NCBI GenBank assembly: GCA_032718475.1
Contig: JAUCBJ010003983.1
Span: 1 to 21,731, forward strand
DNA length: 21,731 nt
Source: Nemertoderma westbladi
Taxonomy: Eukaryota > Xenacoelomorpha > Nemertodermatida > Nemertodermatidae
Direction: 5' to 3'
In this document: positions 1 through 7,522 of the stretch, piece by piece
How the letters are laid out: every line of letters begins with the position of its first letter
Numbering within the stretch: position 1 is the stretch's first letter
Translations under genes and position numbers: made by a program
The notes under the pieces: model-generated
What the model was told of the DNA's origin: nothing
What the model saw: only the letters and a program-made list of their open reading frames with translations
The model's database searches: none

Positions 1-109
1 AACACAGACTCATTGATCAGACTATGATGTATTTGGTAACACAGACTCATTGATCAGACTATAATGTATTTGGTAACACAGACTCATTGATCAGACTATG
101 ATGTATTTG
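1..109. repeat. 37-bp tandem repeat, three copies
   Basis: Units begin at 1, 38 and 75, each opening AACACAGACTCATTGATCAG. The second differs by one base near its end (ATAATG for ATGATG). The third loses the last two bases before unrelated sequence starts. The window begins exactly at a unit start, so the array may extend further left. No coding potential is seen. Confidence 0.9.
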
Positions 110-560
110 CAGTTATTGCAGATATTTCTTTAATTTTGTCGATTTGGATAAATGTGATCAAATTCTTATCAACGGTAGAGCAAATACTTCCATTCCGTTT
201 CTTATTATCTGCTGCAACATTTTAGCTATTAAAAATCTCATTATTTGTTATTATTAATAACAAGCAGGCCTAGTGTGTAAGTAGGCTACGTAACCTAGGC
301 TACGTAAACTGAGAGTTTAATTTACTTGCCCTACAGTATTTATTACAATTAAGAATATAATGGGAAAAATTGTAGAAAACTAACTACCAGTTGGTTCAGT
401 TAGTTCACCAACTACCATAGTAACTAATAATGGTAAGATAATTAATTTAGTTATATAGGGTTGCGTTGTCCTGGTCTGGGATATAACTTAGTTAAATACC
501 ATTTGTCTCCAGCTTTTGAAGAAATCATGGTTTGATCGCACACCCAACCGTTTGATCGCT
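110..560. other. No gene recognised
   Basis: AT-rich sequence with no open frame that resembles a protein. The only local structure is a short direct repeat (GTAGGCTACGTAA then CTAGGCTACGTAA) near 281-308. The open frame that starts at 516 begins in this sequence but only becomes recognisable at about 561, where LINE A homology starts. Confidence 0.5.
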
Positions 561-754
561 CCTAGCTTGACACTTGAACGGACCCGCCTCCGCTTTGCAG
601 TACATTGCTTTCGCCGTGAGGACCAGCCAGTGCATAATCTTGTACTTTGGCAGCCTCATGGAATGAATAAGCATGGTGGACAGCCCATGACTTTCTTGAG
701 ACGCATCTTAAAGGAAAGTGGCCTTGAAGTTGCGGATGATCTAGCAAATGTCAT
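561..754 (+). pseudogene. LINE A (RTE-like) C-terminal fragment, truncated at both ends
   Basis: This stretch matches the 3' part of the long LINE A open frame on the minus strand at 19369-21731. It covers that protein from about PSLTLEQ to LANVM, including the LRFA-HCFRRED and VHNLVLWQPHG segments. By eye the two differ at roughly 14 of about 195 positions, so the copy is recent but not identical. It lacks everything upstream, and it also lacks the last ~18 codons, the 3' UTR and the tail, so its right end is a deletion or recombination junction, not a natural LINE end. The reading frame stays open across the junction into LINE B sequence, making a chimeric open frame (516-896) with no sign of function. 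Confidence 0.85.
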
Positions 755-1230
755 CAGTATCGGTATCATCCGTTCTGATGAGAAATTGAATTTTAAGGGC
801 AACGTTCTGGAGGTTGTATGCAATTATACCTACATAGGGGTAAATCTTTCTTTTTCAGGCTCCTTCTATGCAGCCCAGAGTGCGCTAGCTGATTAGGCTA
901 GCAAAGCATACTATTCACTATTGGGATACTTCAACGAATTCCCGTTTTTGTCTATAAAAACAATGATATCTATTTACAACATTCTTATAAGGCCGATTCT
1001 AGAATATGGAAGCCATGTCTGGGGCTTCCTTGCGTGTCAGGATGTCGAGAAATTGCACCTTAAATTCTTGAAAAGAATATTGAATTGTCGTGCTTACACT
1101 CCAAACTTCAGTCTTCGGGGTGGTTGGTGTTTTCCCCCTGGAAATCAGAAGAAAATTATGATTTTAGGTTACTGAAGCAAACGTACACATCCCTATTAGT
1201 ACCGGGCTATAAAATGTTGTACAAATACCG
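755..1230 (+). pseudogene. LINE B remnant, part 1: C-terminal side of the reverse transcriptase
   Basis: The frame encodes features typical of the region after the RT catalytic core in many invertebrate non-LTR elements: NYTYIGVNLSFSGSFYAAQ, then ASKAYYSLLGYFNEFPF, then IRPILEYGSHVWGF, then HLKFLKRILNCRAYTPN. A TAG at 894-896 interrupts an otherwise continuous frame. Further frameshifts follow after about 1115. The stretch 1165-1230 is still open in another frame (LVPGYKMLYKYR), which I read as more LINE B, with less certainty. This family differs from LINE A: its C-terminus and 3' tail are different. Its clade was not determined. The sequence continues at 2807 and 3831 after two insertions. 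Confidence 0.75.
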
Positions 1231-1734
1231 GAGGGTGGGGGGGTCATATTGACCCCCCCCCCCCCCCCCCCCCCCCCCTCTAAAATCTACAAATTTTTAA
1301 GAAAACGTCTGATTTTTTTGTTTGTACGTAGGTATCACTATTCTGGATCCGACCGAAAATAAAAATTTTCATAAAACGTACTGGGGTGGTTATATTGCAG
1401 CACCAAAATTACAAGTAGTGCACAATTTTCACAAAATTTGAAAGTTACATTTTTCGACTAATTGTATTTCAATACAGGTTTTCTGGGGCGCAAAATACAT
1501 TGGAAAATATTTAAAAATGTTATGATTACTATAAATGGCTGTTTAGTCCTCTCTGCGTAGGAAAAAAAATGAAAAAAAAACAAGTAACCAGCACTTTTCA
1601 GTTAGAACACAAAATTTTTAATTCACTTATACGATGCTATAAATTCACATTTTCACGTTTTCTAGGGCGCTGATTCTAATTGAATACATTTCTAATATGC
1701 CAGATCATTGCTACTTGTATTTTTCAGCGTAATT

Positions 1735-2580
1735 TGGCAAATTTTGGTGCTAGCACCAAATTTCGTACCCATCACCAAAAAGTACAAGTTTGCGATGTCC
1801 AGTGCTGTTTTTATTGATTCCCGTGAGGGAATCTGGCCCGTGAGGACCAGCCAGTGCATAATCTTGTACTTTGGCAGCCCCATGGAGTGAATAAGCATGG
1901 TGGACAGCCCATGATTTTCTTGAGACGCATCTTAAAGGACACTGGCCTTGAAGATGCGGGTGATCTAGCAAATGTCATGGGTGATACTGAGTTGTGGCGG
2001 TGTAATTTTGTTGACAAGCCGGCACAACATTCTTAAAAATGCAGCTGCAATGTAGCATGCCGATCTTAGTAGTTATTGATTCCACCGGATTCAGGACCCT
2101 CATAAACCCGTATAACGCAAGAAACAAGATAATACTATCTAACGCAAGAAACAAGATGATACTATCTACTGATCAATTTGCTTATTTTCAAAAATTTGGT
2201 GCTGGTACAACAATTTTCACCCACCGGCGAAAAATACAAGTTTGAGATGTCTAGTTCGAAATTATATATTCCATTGAATTCAAAACAGCCATAAACCTCT
2301 AAAACGCATGAAATATATTGTCACAAGCAATTGTATCAATTGAATGGATTTTCAAAATTTTGTGCTAGCACCAAAATTTGCACACAGCACCGAAAAATAC
2401 AAGTTTCATACGCTTGGTGCAACTCGTATATATTCCATCGAAACCAGAACCCCAAAAAACCCCAATTGCGTAAAAAACAAGTTTCACACAATCAATTTAC
2501 AAAATTGACATATTTAAAAATTTGGTGCTGGCACCAAAATTTGGCACCCGCCGAAAAAAAACAAGTTAGAAATTTCTAAA
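1735..2580. repeat. Diverged ~163-bp tandem repeats with a palindromic core
   Basis: A core resembling GGTGCTAGCACC or GGTGCTGGCACC recurs at 1746, 2199, 2361 and 2524. The last three are spaced 162 and 163 bp. The first gap is 453 bp. Removing the LINE A insertion with one target copy (262 bp) leaves 191, and a 27-bp tandem duplication (2114-2140 and 2141-2167) accounts for nearly all the remaining excess. Each core is followed by AAATT, a variable CAC- or ACC-rich stretch, then AAAATACAAGTTT or similar. ATTCCA recurs between cores. The units are well diverged, so the array is old. Confidence 0.7.
1822..2072 (+). mobile_element. 5'-truncated LINE A copy with 11-bp target-site duplication
   Basis: The copy matches the 3' end of LINE A from CCGTGAGGACCAGCC (1838) through the stop codon and 3' UTR to a short TTAGTAG tail. 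It differs from the minus-strand copy at about 10 of 235 positions by eye. The 11-mer TTATTGATTCC lies immediately before it (1811-1821) and after it (2073-2083), the classic product of target-primed reverse transcription. Bases 1822-1837 are extra sequence at the 5' junction; they begin CGTGAGG, as the LINE sequence does, so a template jump is possible. The copy landed inside a unit of the ~163-bp repeats and encodes nothing functional. Confidence 0.9.
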
Positions 2581-2806
2581 TCAATTTATATGAATTCCAT
2601 CCAATTGCTAACACCCAAAAACCGGTGTAAATCAAAAATAGAGATGTTACAAATCATATTTAATGAACTGTAATTTTTAAAAACGTCTCAAAAAAAGTGC
2701 CAAATGTGCCAAAAAGTGTCAGAATTATAACAAAAGAACCACGGGGGGGGGGGGGGGGGTGGTCATATTGACCCCCCCCCCCCCACCCCCCCCGGGTTTA
2801 ATAGGG

Positions 2807-2998
2807 TTAAGTCACTTAACAGGAAAACTTGGGTTTCTCAAGTAAAGGAATTTTTAAATAATACCGGTAATAGCTGGGCAGTGGGTTCCGGACGAGATCT
2901 ACTTCTTAGCTATTATTAAGAGGACTACTTTAGAGGACCAGTACCAATACAAACATGGTACGCTGATATGGCGGCATCGCCTAAGGGCTTTCTTTATG
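2807..2998 (+). pseudogene. LINE B remnant, part 2
   Basis: In the frame beginning at 2809 the sequence reads KSLNRKTWVSQVKEFLNNTG, later QTWYADMAASPKGFLY, with one in-frame TAA between them. The W-Y-ADM-x-x-S-x-K-x-x-LY pattern is characteristic of the C-terminal region of invertebrate non-LTR elements of this kind (from memory of the family). The piece lies between the two insertions and links parts 1 and 3. It ends at TTAA (2999-3002), the target site of the next element. Confidence 0.75.
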
Positions 2999-3002
2999 TT
3001 AA

Positions 3003-3826
3003 GGGGGGGGGGGGGGGGGGGGGGTAGCACCCCCTTATTTTGGAAATTAACAAAAAGTTTTTTAATCAGTTTTCTCATATCTTTTTTCAAACTCAAGTTA
3101 TTACCCAAAACGTAAGAGCTAGTCTGATTTTTGTAAAGCCTTCGAGCAACACTATATTTTACAATTGTGTGGGGCCCTTTTCATAAAAAAGGCTCTCACG
3201 GTACAGATATGTATACAATTCTTAACTAGTTTTACTAGTTATCTGTTTAGCAAGCATGAACAATTTCGTTGAATTTCATTCATTTTTGACAAAGTTATTG
3301 ACGAACATAGAAAATTGGTATTATCTACTGTAAAATAGCGGGAAGGTTTGAATTGTTCCTTAAACTTTAAACACCCATATCTCAGAATGACGTTTTTTCA
3401 TGAAAAAGGCTATTTCTCCGCCAATTTTAACTGAAATGAGATGATATTTGGTACACTTGTTAAGATTACCCTTCTCCATACTTCTTCTTAACAAAGCCCT
3501 TTTTTGGGGCCTTTTTGTTCTAAAAAGGCTCCAGAGCATTTGAGGCAAAATTTGTTAACAAGAATTGGATGCAGGGTTCTTCTGAACCTATAATCCAAAT
3601 TTCAACAAATATTGGTGGAGAAATAGCCCTTGGCGCAAAAAGGCCCTTTTGGCCATTACGGAGCCATTTTGGAACCAATTTTAAAAATATTTGGTTTGGC
3701 TATTTTCAGACAGTCCAGACGATGTTTAGTAGCAGAAAAATAATTTTCACCCAATTTTATGGTCCAGAGACACAAAAATGTGAGATTCAATTTGGGGGTG
3801 CTACCCACCACCCCCCCCCCCCCCCC
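3003..3826. mobile_element. Non-autonomous foldback element with TTAA target duplication
   Basis: TTAA is present on both sides (2999-3002 and 3827-3830), and LINE B coding sequence resumes directly after it, which fixes both boundaries. The terminal inverted repeats are a 22-base G run then TAGCACCCCC on the left, and GGGGGTGCTACCC-ACCA then a 16-base C run on the right. A second, inner inverted repeat pairs 3408-3437 (GGCTATTTCTCC...) with 3599-3629 (...GGAGAAATAGCC), and pairing continues towards a centre near 3520. At 824 bp, with no transposase, it looks like a MITE. TTAA duplication is typical of piggyBac-type transposases, so mobilisation by such an enzyme is an inference. Confidence 0.75.
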
Positions 3827-3830
3827 TTAA

Positions 3831-4199
3831 GGATAGGTTTGTGTCTGAACATACCTATGTAGCTTGGGTGACCACCCTATTCTACGTAGGGCCATCTCGC
3901 GCTTCAGATGTGGTTCCCATAACCTCTGTATTGAAACAGGAAGGTGGACAAATATTGCCAGGGAAAACAAGTTGTGTACCCAATACAACGATTCACAAAT
4001 TGAGGACGAAATGCATTTTGTCCTGGAATATAGTCTTTATTAAAATATTAGGATTGAATTAATACCATTCCACTATCACCGCCATTTCAGTTTATAAATA
4101 TTATGATTTGTTTAGCGAATCTAACAGCTCTCTCTGCCGCCTGTGCTGGTTAATTTAGGAATTTACATTATAAAAGCTACTAAGATGAGAAATCCCTAA
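3831..4199 (+). pseudogene. LINE B remnant, part 3: extreme C-terminus
   Basis: After the TTAA copy the frame reads FKDRFVSEHTYVAW. A frameshift near 3890 leads to ISRFRCGSHNLCIETGRW, then KLCTQYNDSQIEDEMHF. This is the Cys/His-rich tail found at the end of many non-LTR proteins. Two expected cysteines look replaced by tyrosine (TQY and LEY), as decay would produce. Further shifts follow, and a plausible end is the KATKMRNP-stop reading at 4173-4199. There is also a one-base frame shift relative to part 2 at the TTAA site. Clearly a pseudogene. Confidence 0.7.
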
Positions 4200-4615
4200 C
4201 CTGCTCAGATTTGTGGGTAACAATCATTGTTAGTTGCTGTTTGACTACTGTACATGCAATTCATTATCTGCCATTTCTTGTTTTTTCTTTCTTGTACTGT
4301 AATGTGCTTAAATTGTAGCTGGGACCTGCCGGAGTCAAGAGTCATATGCATTATCGCATGATTGTGACACTTTATTGTGTTAGTACGGTGCATCAATAAC
4401 ATACTAAAAAAGTAATCCTACACCTATTTCACAGAAGTCTATTTCTTAACCAATGGTTGTTACTCTCTTGCTGGTTTTGTAAATTATCTACTGTCGTCAT
4501 AATTGAGTTGTCACAATTATTTTTTTAGAATATCTCACTATTGCTTATATCTAAGATATCTAAGATAGGTTTATTGCATGGTGCGTATATTGATTGATTG
4601 ATTGATTGATTGATT
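4200..4615 (+). mobile_element. LINE B 3' UTR and (ATTG)6 tail
   Basis: There is no coding potential after the last LINE B stop. Six ATTG units plus ATT occupy 4589-4615. Short tandem repeats terminate many non-LTR elements, so I read this as the 3' end of LINE B. That is an inference from position and orientation; an independent microsatellite is the alternative. Confidence 0.5.
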
Positions 4616-5599
4616 TTTTTTTACACTGGTGGTAGAGCTGGCTAAAAACGTACTGCACCGAACATAATTACTAACTGTAAGGGGACATGTCGTAAAATGT
4701 TAAGTAAATTACATAATAGTTATTTGAGTGTGTAAAGTAAAAACATTCGATTATAAAAAAAATTGTGAATTAAAACCAAGTGTAAGGATAGCCTCATGAG
4801 GTATTAAACCTCGTTTCCATGAGGGTCCTATAAATAAAATAGTGGATAATATTAATGTTAAAAAGTTAAGAGGGGGGCTCAGCCTCGAACAGGTGTTTTC
4901 AGATATCGGTTTCTGCCAGATATTTCACATTATTAAATTATCCAGTTATAGTATTATTGCCTACCAGTGCAGTGCAGCGGTTTCTGTGAAATCCAACAAT
5001 CTGACTTTAGTATTCTATCATTCTTGTTAAAGTTGATTATATTATTTACAGATATAGTAAACTTTTACTATTTTTATCTGTAATTATTATAATAAACCAG
5101 CTAAAAACCCTCAATATTTTGTTATATTTCTATCATCCATACACTATGACTATGACATGTAGTAAACCAGTATATATTGGTTGACAATATGCTGATGTAG
5201 CCAGTTTGAAGACATTAATTTTGATCCATTGCATTTTGATGACCTCCCATTAGTTAGTAAAATTCTCTCAACATGTTTCCCTATGGTTGCGATAAAATTA
5301 TATATTTTTTAATCGCATTTGTACTGTCTCTATATTCAAATTTGGAATAGCTGAAAACTTTTCGTATTAAATATAGTATTTTGCTGTTAAATTGACTAGT
5401 TTTGTTATCGGGGTACTGAAACCAAAGATAATAAAGAGTCTTACTAGAAATATGTAGTTTCTGGTTTATCGCAGCCACCAGTTTCTTAAGTTTCCGAGAA
5501 AAACATTTAACATGTTAACGCATTCTAAAATAATTTGAGTAAATCTGGTGGTTCCGGTATCATGAATTGCATCAATTTTAATTCAATTTATTTTTTTAG
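4616..5599. other. Non-coding, probable upstream intron of the sodium-channel gene
   Basis: No exon-like frame was recognised. Bases 5588-5599 form a T-rich tract ending in AG (5598-5599), the acceptor of the exon that follows. No sodium-channel N-terminal exon is seen anywhere upstream in the window, so this intron probably begins before position 1 or the upstream exon is unrecognised. Confidence 0.55.
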
Positions 5600-5937
5600 T
5601 CTTTCGTTGTTGTTGCAAGGAAAATGAAGACTGATACGATATTCCGATTCTCGGCCACCAGATCCTTGTGGTTACTAGACCCATTGAACCCGGTAAGGAA
5701 ACTTGCCTGCTACATCGTGACCAACCAATTCTTTGACCTTTGCGTCATCCTTACCATCCTCACTAACTGTGTATTCCTTGCTTTAACTGAGGAGATTAAA
5801 GAAGCAGAGTGGGTGTTTCTCGGCTTATATTGCACAGAAATGATCCTCAAAATTACAGCAAGAGGATTTGTGGTGGATAAATACACATACCTCAGAGATC
5901 TGTGGAACTGGCTTGATTTTGCAGTGATTATATTAGG
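5600..5937 (+). CDS. Voltage-gated sodium channel alpha subunit, domain I S1-S3 exon (partial gene)
   Basis: This internal exon codes for the start of domain I of a four-domain sodium channel, a plasma-membrane pore protein. Its reading frame is open from the acceptor: SFVVVARK precedes the first ATG (5624), matching the conserved pre-S1 cytoplasmic segment, so that ATG is not the start. In exon numbering, IFRFSA and the NPVR pre-S1 motif come first. S1 spans about residues 44-62 (TILTNCVF), S2 about 70-86, and S3 begins with WNWLDF near 102. Tyr77, Glu80 (S2) and Asp106 (S3) occupy the expected gating-charge transfer-centre positions. The donor GTAAGT begins at 5938, leaving GG of a split codon (phase 2), Gly whatever follows. 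The TNQFFD and ALTEEIKEAEW segments recall the invertebrate Nav2 (DSC1/BSC1-like) class more than Nav1, from memory only. The S4 and pore segments are outside the window or absent. Confidence 0.88.
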
Positions 5938-6039
5938 GTAAGTTAAGTTAGGTATTATATGAACGTAACATATTCTCCTAAGTCTCTGTAACTAAGTAAC
6001 TGAGTAACTAAGTAACTGAATTGTTTAATTTGTTTGCAG
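5938..6039 (+). other. Candidate short intron (102 bp) after the channel exon
   Basis: The stretch begins GTAAGT and ends with a T-rich tract and TTTGCAG (AG at 6038-6039). Between them are four 8-bp repeats, GTAACTAA or GTAACTGA (5988-6019), each resembling a branch-point sequence. These are good signals for a compact intron. Whether the acceptor is used is uncertain, because the sequence after it does not continue as a sodium channel for more than a few residues. Confidence 0.5.
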
Positions 6040-6210
6040 AGATGCAACACGAGTGAATAATATAGAAATTTCTACTTTTTTTATTAGCTTCATTAGCTTA
6101 AATGGCTTGATAATCAATTAAAATATTATAAGGTTTATTACTAAAAAATAACTACATGTGCACGTTTTGGTGATTTTAGATAAAGCCATGATTGCCTCAT
6201 CATAGGGGTT
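6040..6210 (+). other. Stretch between candidate acceptor and array; possible decayed exon start
   Basis: Joined in phase 2 to the previous exon, this reads Gly then DATRVNNIEIS and runs to a TAA at 6119-6121. The second and third residues fit the Y-(V/A)-T found after S3 in sodium channels, but the invariant S4 run of arginines is missing. It may be a fortuitous match or the broken start of an exon. The rest is AT-rich with no other feature. Confidence 0.3.
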
Positions 6211-7428
6211 GGATGGGGAGGTTTGTGAGAACATTAGATGGTTGGAGTAATTGGATGGGGAGGTTTGTGAGAACATTAGATGGTTGGAGTAATTGGATGG
6301 GGAAGTTTGTGAGAACATTAGATGGTTGGAGTAATTGGATGGGGAGGTTTGTGAGAACATTAGATGGTTGGAGTAATTGGATGGGGAGGTTTGTGAGAAC
6401 ATTAGATGGTTGGAGTAATTGGATGGGGAGGTTTGTGAGAACATTAGATGGTTGGAGTAATTGGATGGGGAGGTTTGTGAGAACATTAGATGGTTGGAGT
6501 AATTGGATGGGGAGGTTTGTGAGAACATTAGATGGTTGGAGTAATTGGATGGGGAGGTTTGTGAGAACATTAGATGGTTGGAGTAATTGGATGGGGAGGT
6601 TTGTGAGAACATTAGATGGTTGGAGTAATTGGATGGGGAGGTTTGTGAGAACATTAGATGGTTGGAGTAATTGGATGGGGAGGTTTGTGAGAACATTAGA
6701 TGGTTGGAGTAATTGGATGGGGAGCTTTGTGAGAACATTAGATGGTTGGAGTAATTGGATGGGGAGGTTTGTGAGAACATTAGATGGTTGGAGTAATTGG
6801 ATGGGGAGGTTTGTGAGAACATTAGATGGTTGGAGTAATTGGATGGGGAGGTTTGTGAGAACATTAGATGGTTGGAGTAATTGGATGGGGAAGTTTGTGA
6901 GAACATTAGATGGTTGGAGTAATTGGCTTGGGAGGTTTGTGAGAACATTAGATGGTTGGAGTAATTGGATGGGGAGGTTTGTGAGAACATTAGATGGTTG
7001 GAGTAATTGGATGGGGAGGTTTGTGAGAACATTAGATGGTTGGAGTAATTGGATGGGGAGGTTTGTGAGAACATTAGATGGTTGGAGTAATTGGATGGGG
7101 AGGTTTGTGAGAACATTAGATGGTTGGAGTAATTGGATGGGGAGGTTTGTGAGAACATTAGATGGTTGGAGTAATTGGATGGGGAGGTTTGTGAGAACAT
7201 TAGATGGTTGGAGTAATTGGATGGGGAGCTTTGTGAGAACATTAGATGGTTGGAGTAATTGGATGGGGAGGTTTGTGAGAACATTAGATGGTTGGAGTAA
7301 TTGGATGGGGAGGTTTGTGAGAACATTATATGGTTGGAGTAATTGGATGGGGAGGTTTGTGAGAACATTAGATGGTTGGAGTAATTGGATGGGGAGGTTT
7401 GTGAGAACATTAGATGGTTGGAGTAATT

Positions 7429-7522
7429 GGATGGGGAGGGGAGGTTTGTGAGAACATTAGATGGTTGGAGTAATTGGATGGGGAGGGGAGGTTTGTGAGA
7501 ACATTAGATGGTTGGAGTAATT
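7429..7522 (+). repeat. Two adjacent 47-bp variant units
   Basis: The units starting at 7429 and 7476 each carry five extra bases, reading GGGGAGGGGAGG where the consensus has GGGGAGG. The shift changes the register of every open frame. These are units 30 and 31 of the array and mark the left border of its inner segment. Confidence 0.95.

Larger units (their letters stand above)
1231..2806. mobile_element. Insertion within LINE B, bounded by G-run/C-run hairpin modules
   Basis: LINE B coding sequence stops near 1230 and resumes near 2809, so about 1.58 kb was inserted or accumulated here. Both edges carry the same module: a G run, then GTCATATTGAC, then a C run. At the left the C run is 26 bases (1253-1278). 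At the right there are 17 G (2743-2759), 13 C (2772-2784) and 8 C (2786-2793). Each module is a near-perfect hairpin with a three-base loop. The right edge ends in GGG followed by TTAA (2807-2810), but no matching TTAA is seen at the left, so a TTAA-type transposon is possible but not shown. Inside are diverged ~163-bp tandem repeats and a nested LINE A fragment. No protein is encoded. Confidence 0.5.

Noticed and set aside
1191-1230. CCCTATTAGTACCGGG as the left terminal inverted repeat matching 2794-2806
   Set aside because: The same bases read as LINE B coding sequence (LVPGYKMLYKYR), so the partial match to the reverse complement of the right end is probably chance. The left border was placed near 1231.
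3360-3548. Minus-strand open frame inside the TTAA element
   Set aside because: It falls in the foldback arm, has no transposase features, and is explained by the inverted repeat.
3841-4062. Independent small gene of 73 codons
   Set aside because: Its second half overlaps the LINE B C-terminal reading (RFRCGSHNLCIETGRW) in another frame. It is a by-product of frameshifted LINE sequence.
4842-5030. Small open frame of 62 codons
   Set aside because: It has no recognisable motif or splice context and is of a length expected by chance in AT-rich DNA.
5624-5941. Short membrane-protein gene starting at the ATG at 5624 and ending at TAA 5939
   Set aside because: Homology continues upstream of the ATG to the splice acceptor, and the TAA lies in the GTAAGT donor. 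It is an internal exon.
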